Source of the DNA: an uncultured Clostridia bacterium
Lineage (GTDB): Bacteria > Bacillota > Clostridia > Oscillospirales > Ruminococcaceae
DNA length: 42,442 nucleotides
Assembly: GCA_947166515.1 (NCBI GenBank)
Contig: CAMVEM010000005.1
Coordinates: forward strand, 1 to 42,442
Direction of reading: 5' to 3'
Under the pieces are notes generated by a model that worked only from the letters and a program-made list of their open reading frames with translations, ran no database searches and was not told the origin of the DNA. Both the position numbers and the translations under genes were made by a program. Of this stretch, positions 15,212 through 22,663 are shown piece after piece. The stretch's first letter is position 1, and every line of letters starts with the position of its first letter.

Positions 15212-15240
15212 TTGACATTTCCGAATAATTATAGTATAAT
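15212..15240 (+). promoter_or_regulatory. Promoter of the lipoprotein gene at 15282
   Basis: TTGACA (15212-15217), 17-bp spacer, TATAAT (15235-15240). Both boxes are perfect consensus. Confidence 0.85.
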
Positions 15241-15281
15241 GTTAGAATATTAAATCAGCCGACAGCTCCAACGGAGGAACT

Positions 15282-16316
15282 ATGAAAAATAACAGCTTGA
15301 AATGGATGTTGGTGCTCACAGCATCTTATATCACCCTGCTTTCCGCGTGCGGACAGAATACCGGAAACAATGCGGAATCCACGACTACCACTGCCGCCGA
15401 AACAAGCATATCGCAGGAGATGGCAACTGCACCCGAAAGCACAGCAAAGACAACTGACGCTCCGGCGCAGGAAACATCCGATACCGCAAAACAGACAGCT
15501 CATACCGTAGATAAGTCGAACTGGCCGATAATGACCGTAAACGTCACCGGCAGCAAGACCGCCGATATTACAGTTCAGTCCGGAGGCCGCGTTTATTACG
15601 GACTCAGCATAAGCCTGGTTGATCCCACGCTCCCCGGTTACGATACAGGCACTTTCTTCTCATTGTCCCTCACTTATTTTCAGGAAACCAATGAGCGTTG
15701 GTGCTGGCTGAAGCATCCGTATCCAACCTATCCCGTTGATGAACCCGACATCGAAGTTCCCTATGAAAACATAGGCGGAAATGATTATGTGTTCCATGTT
15801 ACGCTTCCCGAAAGCACAAGCGTCACGTTCGGCAATATCACCGAGTACGCGCTCTGGCTTCAGGAAAACCCCGCCGAGACAAGCTTCAACGTTGTCGGAC
15901 CTTACTCTGCCGTAGATGTGACAGCAGAAGGCTCGGATTTCTCAGAAACGCCCGAGTCCGATCTCCCTATGTCCGAAGCCGACAAACAGAGATTTGAAGC
16001 CGCGATCGTTGCCGTTGCCGGAAGCTACCGCGACGATAAAGGGCACAGCCTCTATCTGGACGGAGCAAACGGAAGCTATCTCTTCTGGCCGTCCGGATTT
16101 GAACTTTATGATAAGATAGAAGTGTACGACTGGCAGGAAAATGAGTATTACGAAATCAGAAAATCCGTTGACGCGAGCGGCACTGCAACAGTAGATATCA
16201 AATGCGTAAAGGGTTATAACGAGGGCAAGAGCATAAAATTCGTGATAAGCGGCAGCACCATAACAGTAAGCTGTGCCGGTGAGACCGCGACCTTTGACCC
16301 AGGCAACAAGATATGA
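15282..16316 (+). CDS. Lipoprotein of unknown function
   Basis: The 344-residue protein has a signal peptide ending in a lipobox (TLLSAC, cysteine at 23), then a long threonine/alanine/glutamate-rich linker (about 25-78), a beta-rich domain with several tryptophans and prolines (about 80-210), and a C-terminal beta domain (about 225-344, with GSYRDDKGHSLYLDGANGSYLFW). No catalytic motif was seen. It is anchored outside the membrane. The start is supported by CGGAGGAACT just upstream, and the gene has its own promoter. Confidence 0.8.
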   Translation: MKNNSLKWMLVLTASYITLLSACGQNTGNNAESTTTTAAETSISQEMATAPESTAKTTDAPAQETSDTAKQTAHTVDKSNWPIMTVNVTGSKTADITVQSGGRVYYGLSISLVDPTLPGYDTGTFFSLSLTYFQETNERWCWLKHPYPTYPVDEPDIEVPYENIGGNDYVFHVTLPESTSVTFGNITEYALWLQENPAETSFNVVGPYSAVDVTAEGSDFSETPESDLPMSEADKQRFEAAIVAVAGSYRDDKGHSLYLDGANGSYLFWPSGFELYDKIEVYDWQENEYYEIRKSVDASGTATVDIKCVKGYNEGKSIKFVISGSTITVSCAGETATFDPGNKI

Positions 16317-16339
16317 ACCGAAAAATTTACGCAAATCTA

Positions 16340-16368
16340 TTGACAATTTGAGATAATGGTAGTATAAT
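16340..16368 (+). promoter_or_regulatory. Promoter of the ECF S-component gene
   Basis: TTGACA (16340-16345), 17-bp spacer, TATAAT (16363-16368). The leader after it contains a 9-bp hairpin, CCAAACATA/TATGTTTGG (about 16389-16415), of unknown role. Confidence 0.83.
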
Positions 16369-16444
16369 ATAGAAAAGAAATAAATAATACCAAACATATA
16401 GGATTTGTATGTTTGGCTAGAAAAAACAAAAGAAGGCGATAATT

Positions 16445-16960
16445 ATGAATGAAAAGGTAAGAAGAACGGTAATTGCGGCAATGTTTGCGGCACTTATCTG
16501 TGTGGCTACACTGCTGATTCAGATCCCGACGGTAACAAAGGGATACGTCAATCTCGGCGACTGCTTTGTGCTGATCGCAGGCTGGATATGCGGCGCAAAC
16601 TGGGGATTTGCCGCAGCAGCCATAGGCTCGGCGCTCGCAGATGTTATAGCGGGATATGCGATATTCGCACCGGCGACGTTCCTTATCAAGGGAATAATGG
16701 CGCTGATCGCGGTATTTGCCGCTAAAGCATTCGCATCTCACGCAGCAGTCGGCAGAATATTCTCCGCTGTATGCGCAGAGCTTTTCATGGCGTTCGGCTA
16801 CTTTGTGTTTGAGTGGATATTCATTACAGGCAACATCGTTTCAGCAGCTGTGGGTATCCCTGAGAACCTTATACAGGGCGGTGTGGGAGTACTCGCCGCA
16901 GTCGCTATCATGACTGCGCTCGAACGCACGCGGGCCGCGGAAATGCTCAGATTCAAGTAA
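16445..16960 (+). CDS. ECF transporter S component, substrate unknown
   Basis: The 171-residue membrane protein has about five or six hydrophobic helices and the motifs GYVNLGDCFVLIAGWICG and GSALADVIAGYAIFAPATFLIKGIMALIA. These are typical of substrate-binding S components of energy-coupling factor vitamin transporters. It would dock on a shared EcfA-EcfA'-EcfT module encoded elsewhere. It has its own promoter and a structured leader, which is common for vitamin-regulated S components, but the leader does not match a riboswitch class I know. Confidence 0.85.
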   Translation: MNEKVRRTVIAAMFAALICVATLLIQIPTVTKGYVNLGDCFVLIAGWICGANWGFAAAAIGSALADVIAGYAIFAPATFLIKGIMALIAVFAAKAFASHAAVGRIFSAVCAELFMAFGYFVFEWIFITGNIVSAAVGIPENLIQGGVGVLAAVAIMTALERTRAAEMLRFK

Positions 16961-16982
16961 ACAGGTACAATAAAGCAAACAG

Positions 16983-17022
16983 CTCCGTCATCGGTGATTT
17001 TCCCGGTGACGGAGTTTCTTTT
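16983..17022 (+). terminator. Terminator of the ECF S-component gene
   Basis: CTCCGTCA pairs with TGACGGAG around an inner CGG/CCG pair, and is followed by TTTCTTTTT. It also lies just after the convergent esterase gene. Confidence 0.85.
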
Positions 17023-18840
17023 TCAGCCAAGCGATATAGACTCGTCCATATTCTCCCATCGCTGATATTTATACCACATATATTCCTGCTTAAGGTGGCT
17101 TTTGCCGTCATATTCATTATTGCTGCATGTATAGACTGCTTCAAGCCCGTTAACATATTGGCCGAGGTATTTTTCTTCTTCGTCCTTAAATCCAACAGGA
17201 AGGTTGGTCATTTCCTCCTCACTGTATATTACAGCGCATTTCCCTTCCTGAAGCAGGAAGATCACCGATCGTCCGTCCGAAGCATCGAGATATGTCCATT
17301 CACAGTTATAATAACCGTCCCATTCCCATGGTATCGGCTCGGCAAGCTCACTGCCCAGCTTTTTGCACAGCTCACCGAAGCGCAGCCCGAAAAGCGAATT
17401 ATCAACATAGAACACACCACTACTGCTCCAGCGATAAAGAGGACGATCCTCCGGCGGCGTGTATGAATCGTCGAATTTTCCTGCAGCTTCCGCTCTTATC
17501 GCTTTGCCGTCCTTGAATGTGACATTGATCTCGGAAGTGAATATATAATTCTTATCGCCTCTTGTATACAGAGTTCCCCGCATGATGTCTTTCGAGATTT
17601 CAGGCTTTACGATAAATTCTCCGTCCGGCGTAACGATCTTCACATTACTGAAAACATCGAGCATCTCGGGACACAGATATATTTTCAGAGTGCCGCTGTT
17701 CGTAAAGGCTTTCTCAATATTGACCGAATTGCCCTCTTTGTTATATGAGACCTTGAATATAGAATGATCAAGCCCTCCGTCCCTGTCGAGCCAGTAAAAC
17801 GCCTGAGTCTTCCGCAGAGACGCATTTACATCAGTGTTCCACAATATCGTTTCGGGAAGCGGATCACGTTTATATTTGCTGACCCACGTTACAGCGCAGG
17901 TGTTTTCATAGGATAACGCGGCTTTTTCGCGTGCATGCAGCCACATTACCACCTCATTTCCGGTATATACCGGCTGCATCCTCGTTTCAAGATCGCTCCA
18001 GTGCTCGTTATGCGTACCGTTTTTATGTATAAATGTTTCGTAGGTGCACTTTACGCCATATACAGCGTTCACACTCAGAAGCATAGAGTCATACTCAGCC
18101 GCCATAGTGTTCCTGTTGTATGCGGTATCATTTTCGCCCATCTGTATGCATATCGGAAGATTTGCCATATTCTCGAGGCGCTGCTCATTAGGATAGCCCG
18201 CTGACATATTGACCGCAGCGAATCTGTCGGCTATTCGCGGGGACGCAGCATAAACGCCGTCTCCACCGGAAGAAAATCCAAGCAGATATACTCTGTTCGG
18301 GTCAACGTTGTAAAACGCTATCGCATCTTCTATTATCCTGTCATAAAACTGAAATGACTCCGGGCGGAAGTGCTCATCCCACGATGCTCTTACACAGCAC
18401 GGAACAACATAGATACCGTTATCAATGTTACAGCTGTAGTAGTGCTGCATAAACTCATACTGTTCTAAGGCAATGTTCTTATCGCAGTTTCCTCCGCCCC
18501 TCAGACCTATATAGAGAGGATATCCGTTTTCGTCGGGCTTCCCTATCTTCTGAAATGAAATATACTGCTTTACACCGTCAATTGTCATGCTGCCTGACTC
18601 AAGCTCATCTCTTCTTCCGGAAATGTCTTCTAAATACTGACTGTATAATTTATCCTTATAGGCATTGATACCTTCAATGCTTGTGAGATCTGTAACTTCA
18701 GGAGCCGGAACTGCAGTTGATTCAGACGATTCTGAGAGCGAGCTTTCTGCGGTGTTCTTGTCATTGCCCGAAGAGCAGGCCGATAATACTGTAAATGCTG
18801 CTGCAAGAAACACCGATAGTTTTTTTCTGTATTTTTTCAT
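17023..18840 (-). CDS. Secreted esterase lipoprotein (polyhydroxybutyrate depolymerase/feruloyl esterase-like)
   Basis: The 605-residue protein has a lipoprotein signal (VLSAC), a serine-rich linker, and an alpha/beta hydrolase domain (about 90-330). That domain has the oxyanion region LYIGLRGGGNC, the nucleophile elbow GFSSGGDG, and a downstream HNEHW segment that could supply the histidine. A beta-rich C-terminal region (about 340-605) may bind carbohydrate or be structural. Related fold members cleave esters in plant or storage polymers. The start at 18840 is preceded by GGGAGGAAAA, which is decisive against the upstream ATGs. It follows the two CPBP genes by 41 bp and may share the glmU transcript. 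Confidence 0.82.
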   Translation of the reverse strand: MKKYRKKLSVFLAAAFTVLSACSSGNDKNTAESSLSESSESTAVPAPEVTDLTSIEGINAYKDKLYSQYLEDISGRRDELESGSMTIDGVKQYISFQKIGKPDENGYPLYIGLRGGGNCDKNIALEQYEFMQHYYSCNIDNGIYVVPCCVRASWDEHFRPESFQFYDRIIEDAIAFYNVDPNRVYLLGFSSGGDGVYAASPRIADRFAAVNMSAGYPNEQRLENMANLPICIQMGENDTAYNRNTMAAEYDSMLLSVNAVYGVKCTYETFIHKNGTHNEHWSDLETRMQPVYTGNEVVMWLHAREKAALSYENTCAVTWVSKYKRDPLPETILWNTDVNASLRKTQAFYWLDRDGGLDHSIFKVSYNKEGNSVNIEKAFTNSGTLKIYLCPEMLDVFSNVKIVTPDGEFIVKPEISKDIMRGTLYTRGDKNYIFTSEINVTFKDGKAIRAEAAGKFDDSYTPPEDRPLYRWSSSGVFYVDNSLFGLRFGELCKKLGSELAEPIPWEWDGYYNCEWTYLDASDGRSVIFLLQEGKCAVIYSEEEMTNLPVGFKDEEEKYLGQYVNGLEAVYTCSNNEYDGKSHLKQEYMWYKYQRWENMDESISLG

Positions 18841-18881
18841 TTTTCCTCCCGTATTCATCTGAATAAAGGGTACCTCTAAAA

Positions 18882-19889
18882 TCAATACAAATTCATAAAC
18901 GCTACAACGAGCGAAATAACAGTTCCGATAATGATGAGCGGATTTGTGAAGATAACAGCAAGCTGCTTCCCAACACTTATTCCTGCCTCACTTTTCAGCT
19001 TCAGCAGTTTCAGCAGCGCCGCCGCGACCAGAAACAGCGCGCCGCCATAGAACACTATTGTCTGTATGATCGCCACGATGCTTCTGAAAGCGGCAAAAAA
19101 TGCATCTGCACCGGCGTCGCCGAGAGTTTGGGGAAGATACGTCCTTACGCCGACAAAGACATTATTAATGACATGACAGATTATGCACGGAACTACCGAC
19201 CCGCTGCGAACCGCGATCAGTGCGAGGAACGCGCCGAACATGAAGGCATACAGAAACTGGTCAAAATTGAAGTGGGCCATAGCGAACATCAGCGCAGAAG
19301 TGATGACTGCTGCGGCATCGCCGTATTTTCTGAGCGGCTTCACCAGAAAATGGCGATAGATGAGCTCCTCACATACCGGAGCAATGATAACGCTCCCGAT
19401 CTCGAATGCGATGAACTGATATGCATTCTGGGGCATAAGATTCGAAAACGCGGTTTTAGTCTCCGGTACACTGTACAGCGCGTTCAGCCACTTCGAAACC
19501 AAGCCGGTGATAAGCCCGCCCATCATAGCCGCCCACATACCGCTGACGAACAGCATCGCGGTCTCGCCGGGTATCCTGCGGTATTCCTCTTCCCCGCGGA
19601 ATGGGAGTATGCCGCCCTTTTTCGGCATATCACTGCGGAATATCAGCGCTAAAGCAACCAGCGGCACAAGATATGACATAACGCCGTTCATGAATATCAC
19701 GAATGCGTATTTCTGATCTATGGCATCGCTGCCGAAAGAATTTTCTATGAAAGAAAGTCCCGGCACCAGCATCAGATCGCGAAAAGCATAAGCAATGTAC
19801 AGATAGTTAACGATAAAAATGATCACAGCCGCGCCGTATTTATAAGCAAGGCCTTTAAAGCCGTCGATCCTGCTATCGGAAACGAACAA
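18882..19889 (-). CDS. CPBP-family intramembrane protease (second copy)
   Basis: The 335-residue polytopic membrane protein has the CPBP (CAAX protease and bacteriocin-processing) motifs in order: EELIYR (EExxxR), FAMAH (FxxxH) and HVINN (HxxxN). These supply the glutamate, histidine and asparagine of the intramembrane metal site, so it should be active. Members cleave prenylated or peptide substrates and some give self-immunity to bacteriocins. It lies 11 bp after a paralogue of similar layout. No bacteriocin precursor is seen nearby. Confidence 0.88.
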   Translation of the reverse strand: MFVSDSRIDGFKGLAYKYGAAVIIFIVNYLYIAYAFRDLMLVPGLSFIENSFGSDAIDQKYAFVIFMNGVMSYLVPLVALALIFRSDMPKKGGILPFRGEEEYRRIPGETAMLFVSGMWAAMMGGLITGLVSKWLNALYSVPETKTAFSNLMPQNAYQFIAFEIGSVIIAPVCEELIYRHFLVKPLRKYGDAAAVITSALMFAMAHFNFDQFLYAFMFGAFLALIAVRSGSVVPCIICHVINNVFVGVRTYLPQTLGDAGADAFFAAFRSIVAIIQTIVFYGGALFLVAAALLKLLKLKSEAGISVGKQLAVIFTNPLIIIGTVISLVVAFMNLY

Positions 19890-19900
19890 TAGTTTTCACC

Positions 19901-20986
19901 TCACTGTGCGCTCAGCGCGGAAAATATGATGTTGCTGAGCACTCCTGTAAACGTATCGGCTATCATCACCAGAGAAATCAGCGCCGGCACCGTAAATATC
20001 AGCATAAGCGCCTTTTTCCCGTTGGAGATCTCCGGGCAGACTTTTTTGACCTTATAGCGCTTTATCTTCCTTATCTTGAGTATCGCCGACACAACACCGA
20101 CTATGGCAAAAATGATGATACTTACCATGAATATCCCGTATATTGCCACCCAGACCATATCCTCGTCCGGAATAGTTCCTGTGTTTCCTTTAAGGATAAA
20201 CTCCTGCACGCCGTTGGTCGTCATCAGAAGTATCATTATACCGCCTATGCCGTTGACCATCGCGTGTATTATCATAGTCGGGAATATCGAACCGGTAACA
20301 TTTGCAATATATCCGAGCGCTATGCCTATCACCGCGGTATAGAAGAACTGCTGGAAATTTCCGTGGTAGAGCCCGAACATAATGCCGGTGGTGATTATCG
20401 CGAAACCGTTGCCGTACTGCTTAAGTTCGTCCATTATGAGCCCTCTGAATATGAACTCCTCAAATACCGGCGCTATAACGACCAGCATAAAGAACATGAA
20501 CAGAGCTTCGCCGAAACTTCCGGAAGCCTGCGCAACGACTGTGTTGAGTTTTCTTGCGATATCGAAGTTAATGGAAATTATGAACATTATCAGCATGGTC
20601 AGCAGATTTATCACCTGTGCCATTCCATACACTGCGGGAAAATTCCCTATTGCGCGCGAACAGTTTTTCGGCACCTTATAAAGTGTCTTTATGCCCTTCC
20701 CGTCTTTACCGAGACGTCCGAACAGCACCGCGCCGACAACGGACGGCAATATCTGTAAAAACAGACCCGAAAACGACAGCTGTATGATGTACATTGCCGA
20801 ATGCGAAACTCTTTCGTTCAGATCCGAATATACCGCGGTTATCAGAAAAACGGCAAGATACCTAAGAACAAATATTATCAGTATAAACAGTCCGACTTTC
20901 AGTGCGGATCTTCTGAATTCCGGCACTGTCTTCTGCGGCGTTTCACCCTCTACAATACCGGTTTCTTCAATGATATCGGAACTCAT
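19901..20986 (-). CDS. CPBP-family intramembrane protease (first copy)
   Basis: The 361-residue membrane protein has EEFIFR, FGLYH and HAMVN, the three CPBP motifs, within a core of about eight hydrophobic helices. Its start overlaps the glmU stop by four bases (ATGA-type), so translation is coupled to glmU. The paralogue immediately downstream differs considerably in sequence, suggesting an old duplication or separate acquisition. Substrate unknown. Confidence 0.88.
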   Translation of the reverse strand: MSSDIIEETGIVEGETPQKTVPEFRRSALKVGLFILIIFVLRYLAVFLITAVYSDLNERVSHSAMYIIQLSFSGLFLQILPSVVGAVLFGRLGKDGKGIKTLYKVPKNCSRAIGNFPAVYGMAQVINLLTMLIMFIISINFDIARKLNTVVAQASGSFGEALFMFFMLVVIAPVFEEFIFRGLIMDELKQYGNGFAIITTGIMFGLYHGNFQQFFYTAVIGIALGYIANVTGSIFPTMIIHAMVNGIGGIMILLMTTNGVQEFILKGNTGTIPDEDMVWVAIYGIFMVSIIIFAIVGVVSAILKIRKIKRYKVKKVCPEISNGKKALMLIFTVPALISLVMIADTFTGVLSNIIFSALSAQ

Positions 20987-22368
20987 GCTTTCTTTATCCT
21001 CTTTGAATTCTTTTCCCAGTGATCGATTATCTTTGTCTGAGCGCGTTCAACAGCAAGGCTGTCGGGCGGTACGCTCTTCGTAATGGTTGAGCCTGCCGCA
21101 GTTGTGGCATTTTCTCCTATCTCGACCGGCGCGATAAGATTTGTGTTGCAGCCGATGAACGCATAGTCGCCGATCTTCGTGCGATATTTGTTTATGCCGT
21201 CATAGTTTGCGGTAACGCAGCCGCATCCGAAATTAACGCCCTTTCCGACATCGCTGTCGCCGACGTATGTAAGATGCGCAACTGCGGTGTTTATACCTAT
21301 CTCGGAATTCTTGATCTCAACGAAATCGCCGATCTTCACACCGTCATGCAGCACGGTTCCGGGGCGCAGCTGAACGAACGGACCCGCCTTTACACGGTCG
21401 GCTATCCGCGAATCGTAAGCCTGAACATTGTTGAGCGTAACGCTGTTTCCTATTTTGCAGTTCTCGATAAGGGTATTGGGACCGAGCACGCAGTTCTCAC
21501 CGATTACGGTGTTCCCGCGGATTATCGTGCCGGGAAGTATGCGGGTATCTCTGCCTATCGAAACGTTCTTTCCGATTATTACACCATCGGTTGATACGAA
21601 TTCCACGCCGTCGTCAAGGAGCTTTCCGATGACCGCCATTTTTGCGATGATATTGAGCTGCAAAAGATCTGCGCGGCTGTTTGCACCGAGTACAACTCCG
21701 GGATCCGGAGCTGTGAAAATGCCGGCTTTTCCGCCGTTTTTGCAGATTATCTCAACGGTATCGGTAAGATAGAACTCACCGCTCGCATTGTTGTCCGAAA
21801 GTCCGGGCAGCGCATTTTTGAGCGCGTCCGCTCTGAACCAGTAAACACCGGAGTTTATCTCGGTTATCTGAAGCTGTTCGAGCGTGCAGTCCTTTTTCTC
21901 AACGATAGCGGAAAATGCACCGTTTTCATCTCTTATTATCCTGCCGTAGCCTGCGGGATCGTCAAACTCCGCGCTGACGACGGTAACATCATTCCCGCTG
22001 TGTGTATGCTCGTTCAGTGCGGCAGCAATGGTGGCGCTGTTAACGAACGGTGCGTCACCGCAGAGCACGAGCACGTTATTTCCGGAAACAAGCATTTCCT
22101 CTGCCTGCATTACTGCGTGACCGGTGCCTTTGCGCTCCTTCTGCATAAATGTGCGGAACTCTCCGCGCGACGTGAGGTATTCTTTTACAATCTCGGCGCC
22201 GTTTCCGACTATGACTCCGATATTTTCATCGGGGATTCCGGCTCCTTTAACGCTGTCGAGCACCCAGCCTATCATAGGCTCGCTGAGGACCTCGCACATT
22301 ACCTTCGGCTTTGAAGAATTCATTCTTTTGCCGTCGCCCGCGGCAAGTATTATCGCATTACAGTTCAT
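20983..22368 (-). CDS. glmU: Bifunctional N-acetylglucosamine-1-phosphate uridyltransferase / glucosamine-1-phosphate acetyltransferase
   Basis: The 461-residue protein makes UDP-GlcNAc for peptidoglycan. The N-terminal pyrophosphorylase domain has LAAGDGKRMNSSKPKVM (about 7-23). The C-terminal left-handed beta-helix (about 255-440) has the hexapeptide repeats and the acetyltransferase histidine segment AVAHLTYVGDSDVG, with NYDGINKYRTKIGD following. The start at 22368 is the normal MNCNAIILAAG with AAAGGAG upstream; the longer frame adds 25 residues of leader. It heads a run glmU-CPBP-CPBP-esterase. Confidence 0.95.
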   Translation of the reverse strand: MNCNAIILAAGDGKRMNSSKPKVMCEVLSEPMIGWVLDSVKGAGIPDENIGVIVGNGAEIVKEYLTSRGEFRTFMQKERKGTGHAVMQAEEMLVSGNNVLVLCGDAPFVNSATIAAALNEHTHSGNDVTVVSAEFDDPAGYGRIIRDENGAFSAIVEKKDCTLEQLQITEINSGVYWFRADALKNALPGLSDNNASGEFYLTDTVEIICKNGGKAGIFTAPDPGVVLGANSRADLLQLNIIAKMAVIGKLLDDGVEFVSTDGVIIGKNVSIGRDTRILPGTIIRGNTVIGENCVLGPNTLIENCKIGNSVTLNNVQAYDSRIADRVKAGPFVQLRPGTVLHDGVKIGDFVEIKNSEIGINTAVAHLTYVGDSDVGKGVNFGCGCVTANYDGINKYRTKIGDYAFIGCNTNLIAPVEIGENATTAAGSTITKSVPPDSLAVERAQTKIIDHWEKNSKRIKKA

Positions 22369-22469
22369 TCTGTACAGATCTCCTTTCGATAACGTCTGCG
22401 GCGATATTTCCGCAGGCTCACAACTTATTCTATTATTGCACATTTTTCCAAAATAATCAATAGGTTTTA

Positions 22470-22498
22470 TTGATTTTAATGAACAAATGTGTTATACT
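22470..22498 (+). promoter_or_regulatory. Promoter of the secA2 gene run
   Basis: TTGATT (22470-22475), 17-bp spacer, TATACT (22493-22498). It lies between glmU (minus) and G element copy 2, so the transcript would start with the G element in its leader. Confidence 0.65.
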
Positions 22499-22560
22499 CT
22501 ATTATATGACACACTACCTGTCAAAAAGGGCAGAAACTTACAAATACAAATGCGAAGCGA

Positions 22561-22655
22561 GTAAAGTTTTTTGGAAGGGGGGTTGGGGGATAACCTTTTG
22601 TTCACAAAAGGTTTCCCCCAATCTCGAGCGGAGCGACAAAATCTAAAGCGGAGCG
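22561..22655 (+). repeat. G element copy 2
   Basis: GTAAAGTTTTTTGGAAGG, then a palindrome with ACCTTTTGT/ACAAAAGGT arms and G5/C5 outer runs, then AATCT at 22621-22624. Two tail units follow (CGAGCGGAGCGACAAAATCT and AAAGCGGAGCGG). The second tail unit lies next to the secA2 start codon at 22664 and probably supplies its ribosome-binding site (GGAG). Confidence 0.85.
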
Positions 22656-22663
22656 GCGGAAAA

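Noticed and set aside
16389-16440. preQ1-type riboswitch before the ECF gene
   Set aside because: The A-rich tail is suggestive but the required loop and C-rich segments of preQ1-I are missing, and the protein is not a QueT type.
22480-22525. Minus-strand promoter for glmU
   Set aside because: TTGACA and TATAAT/TATAAC boxes are present but at spacings of 12 or 22 bases, so no confident promoter could be called.
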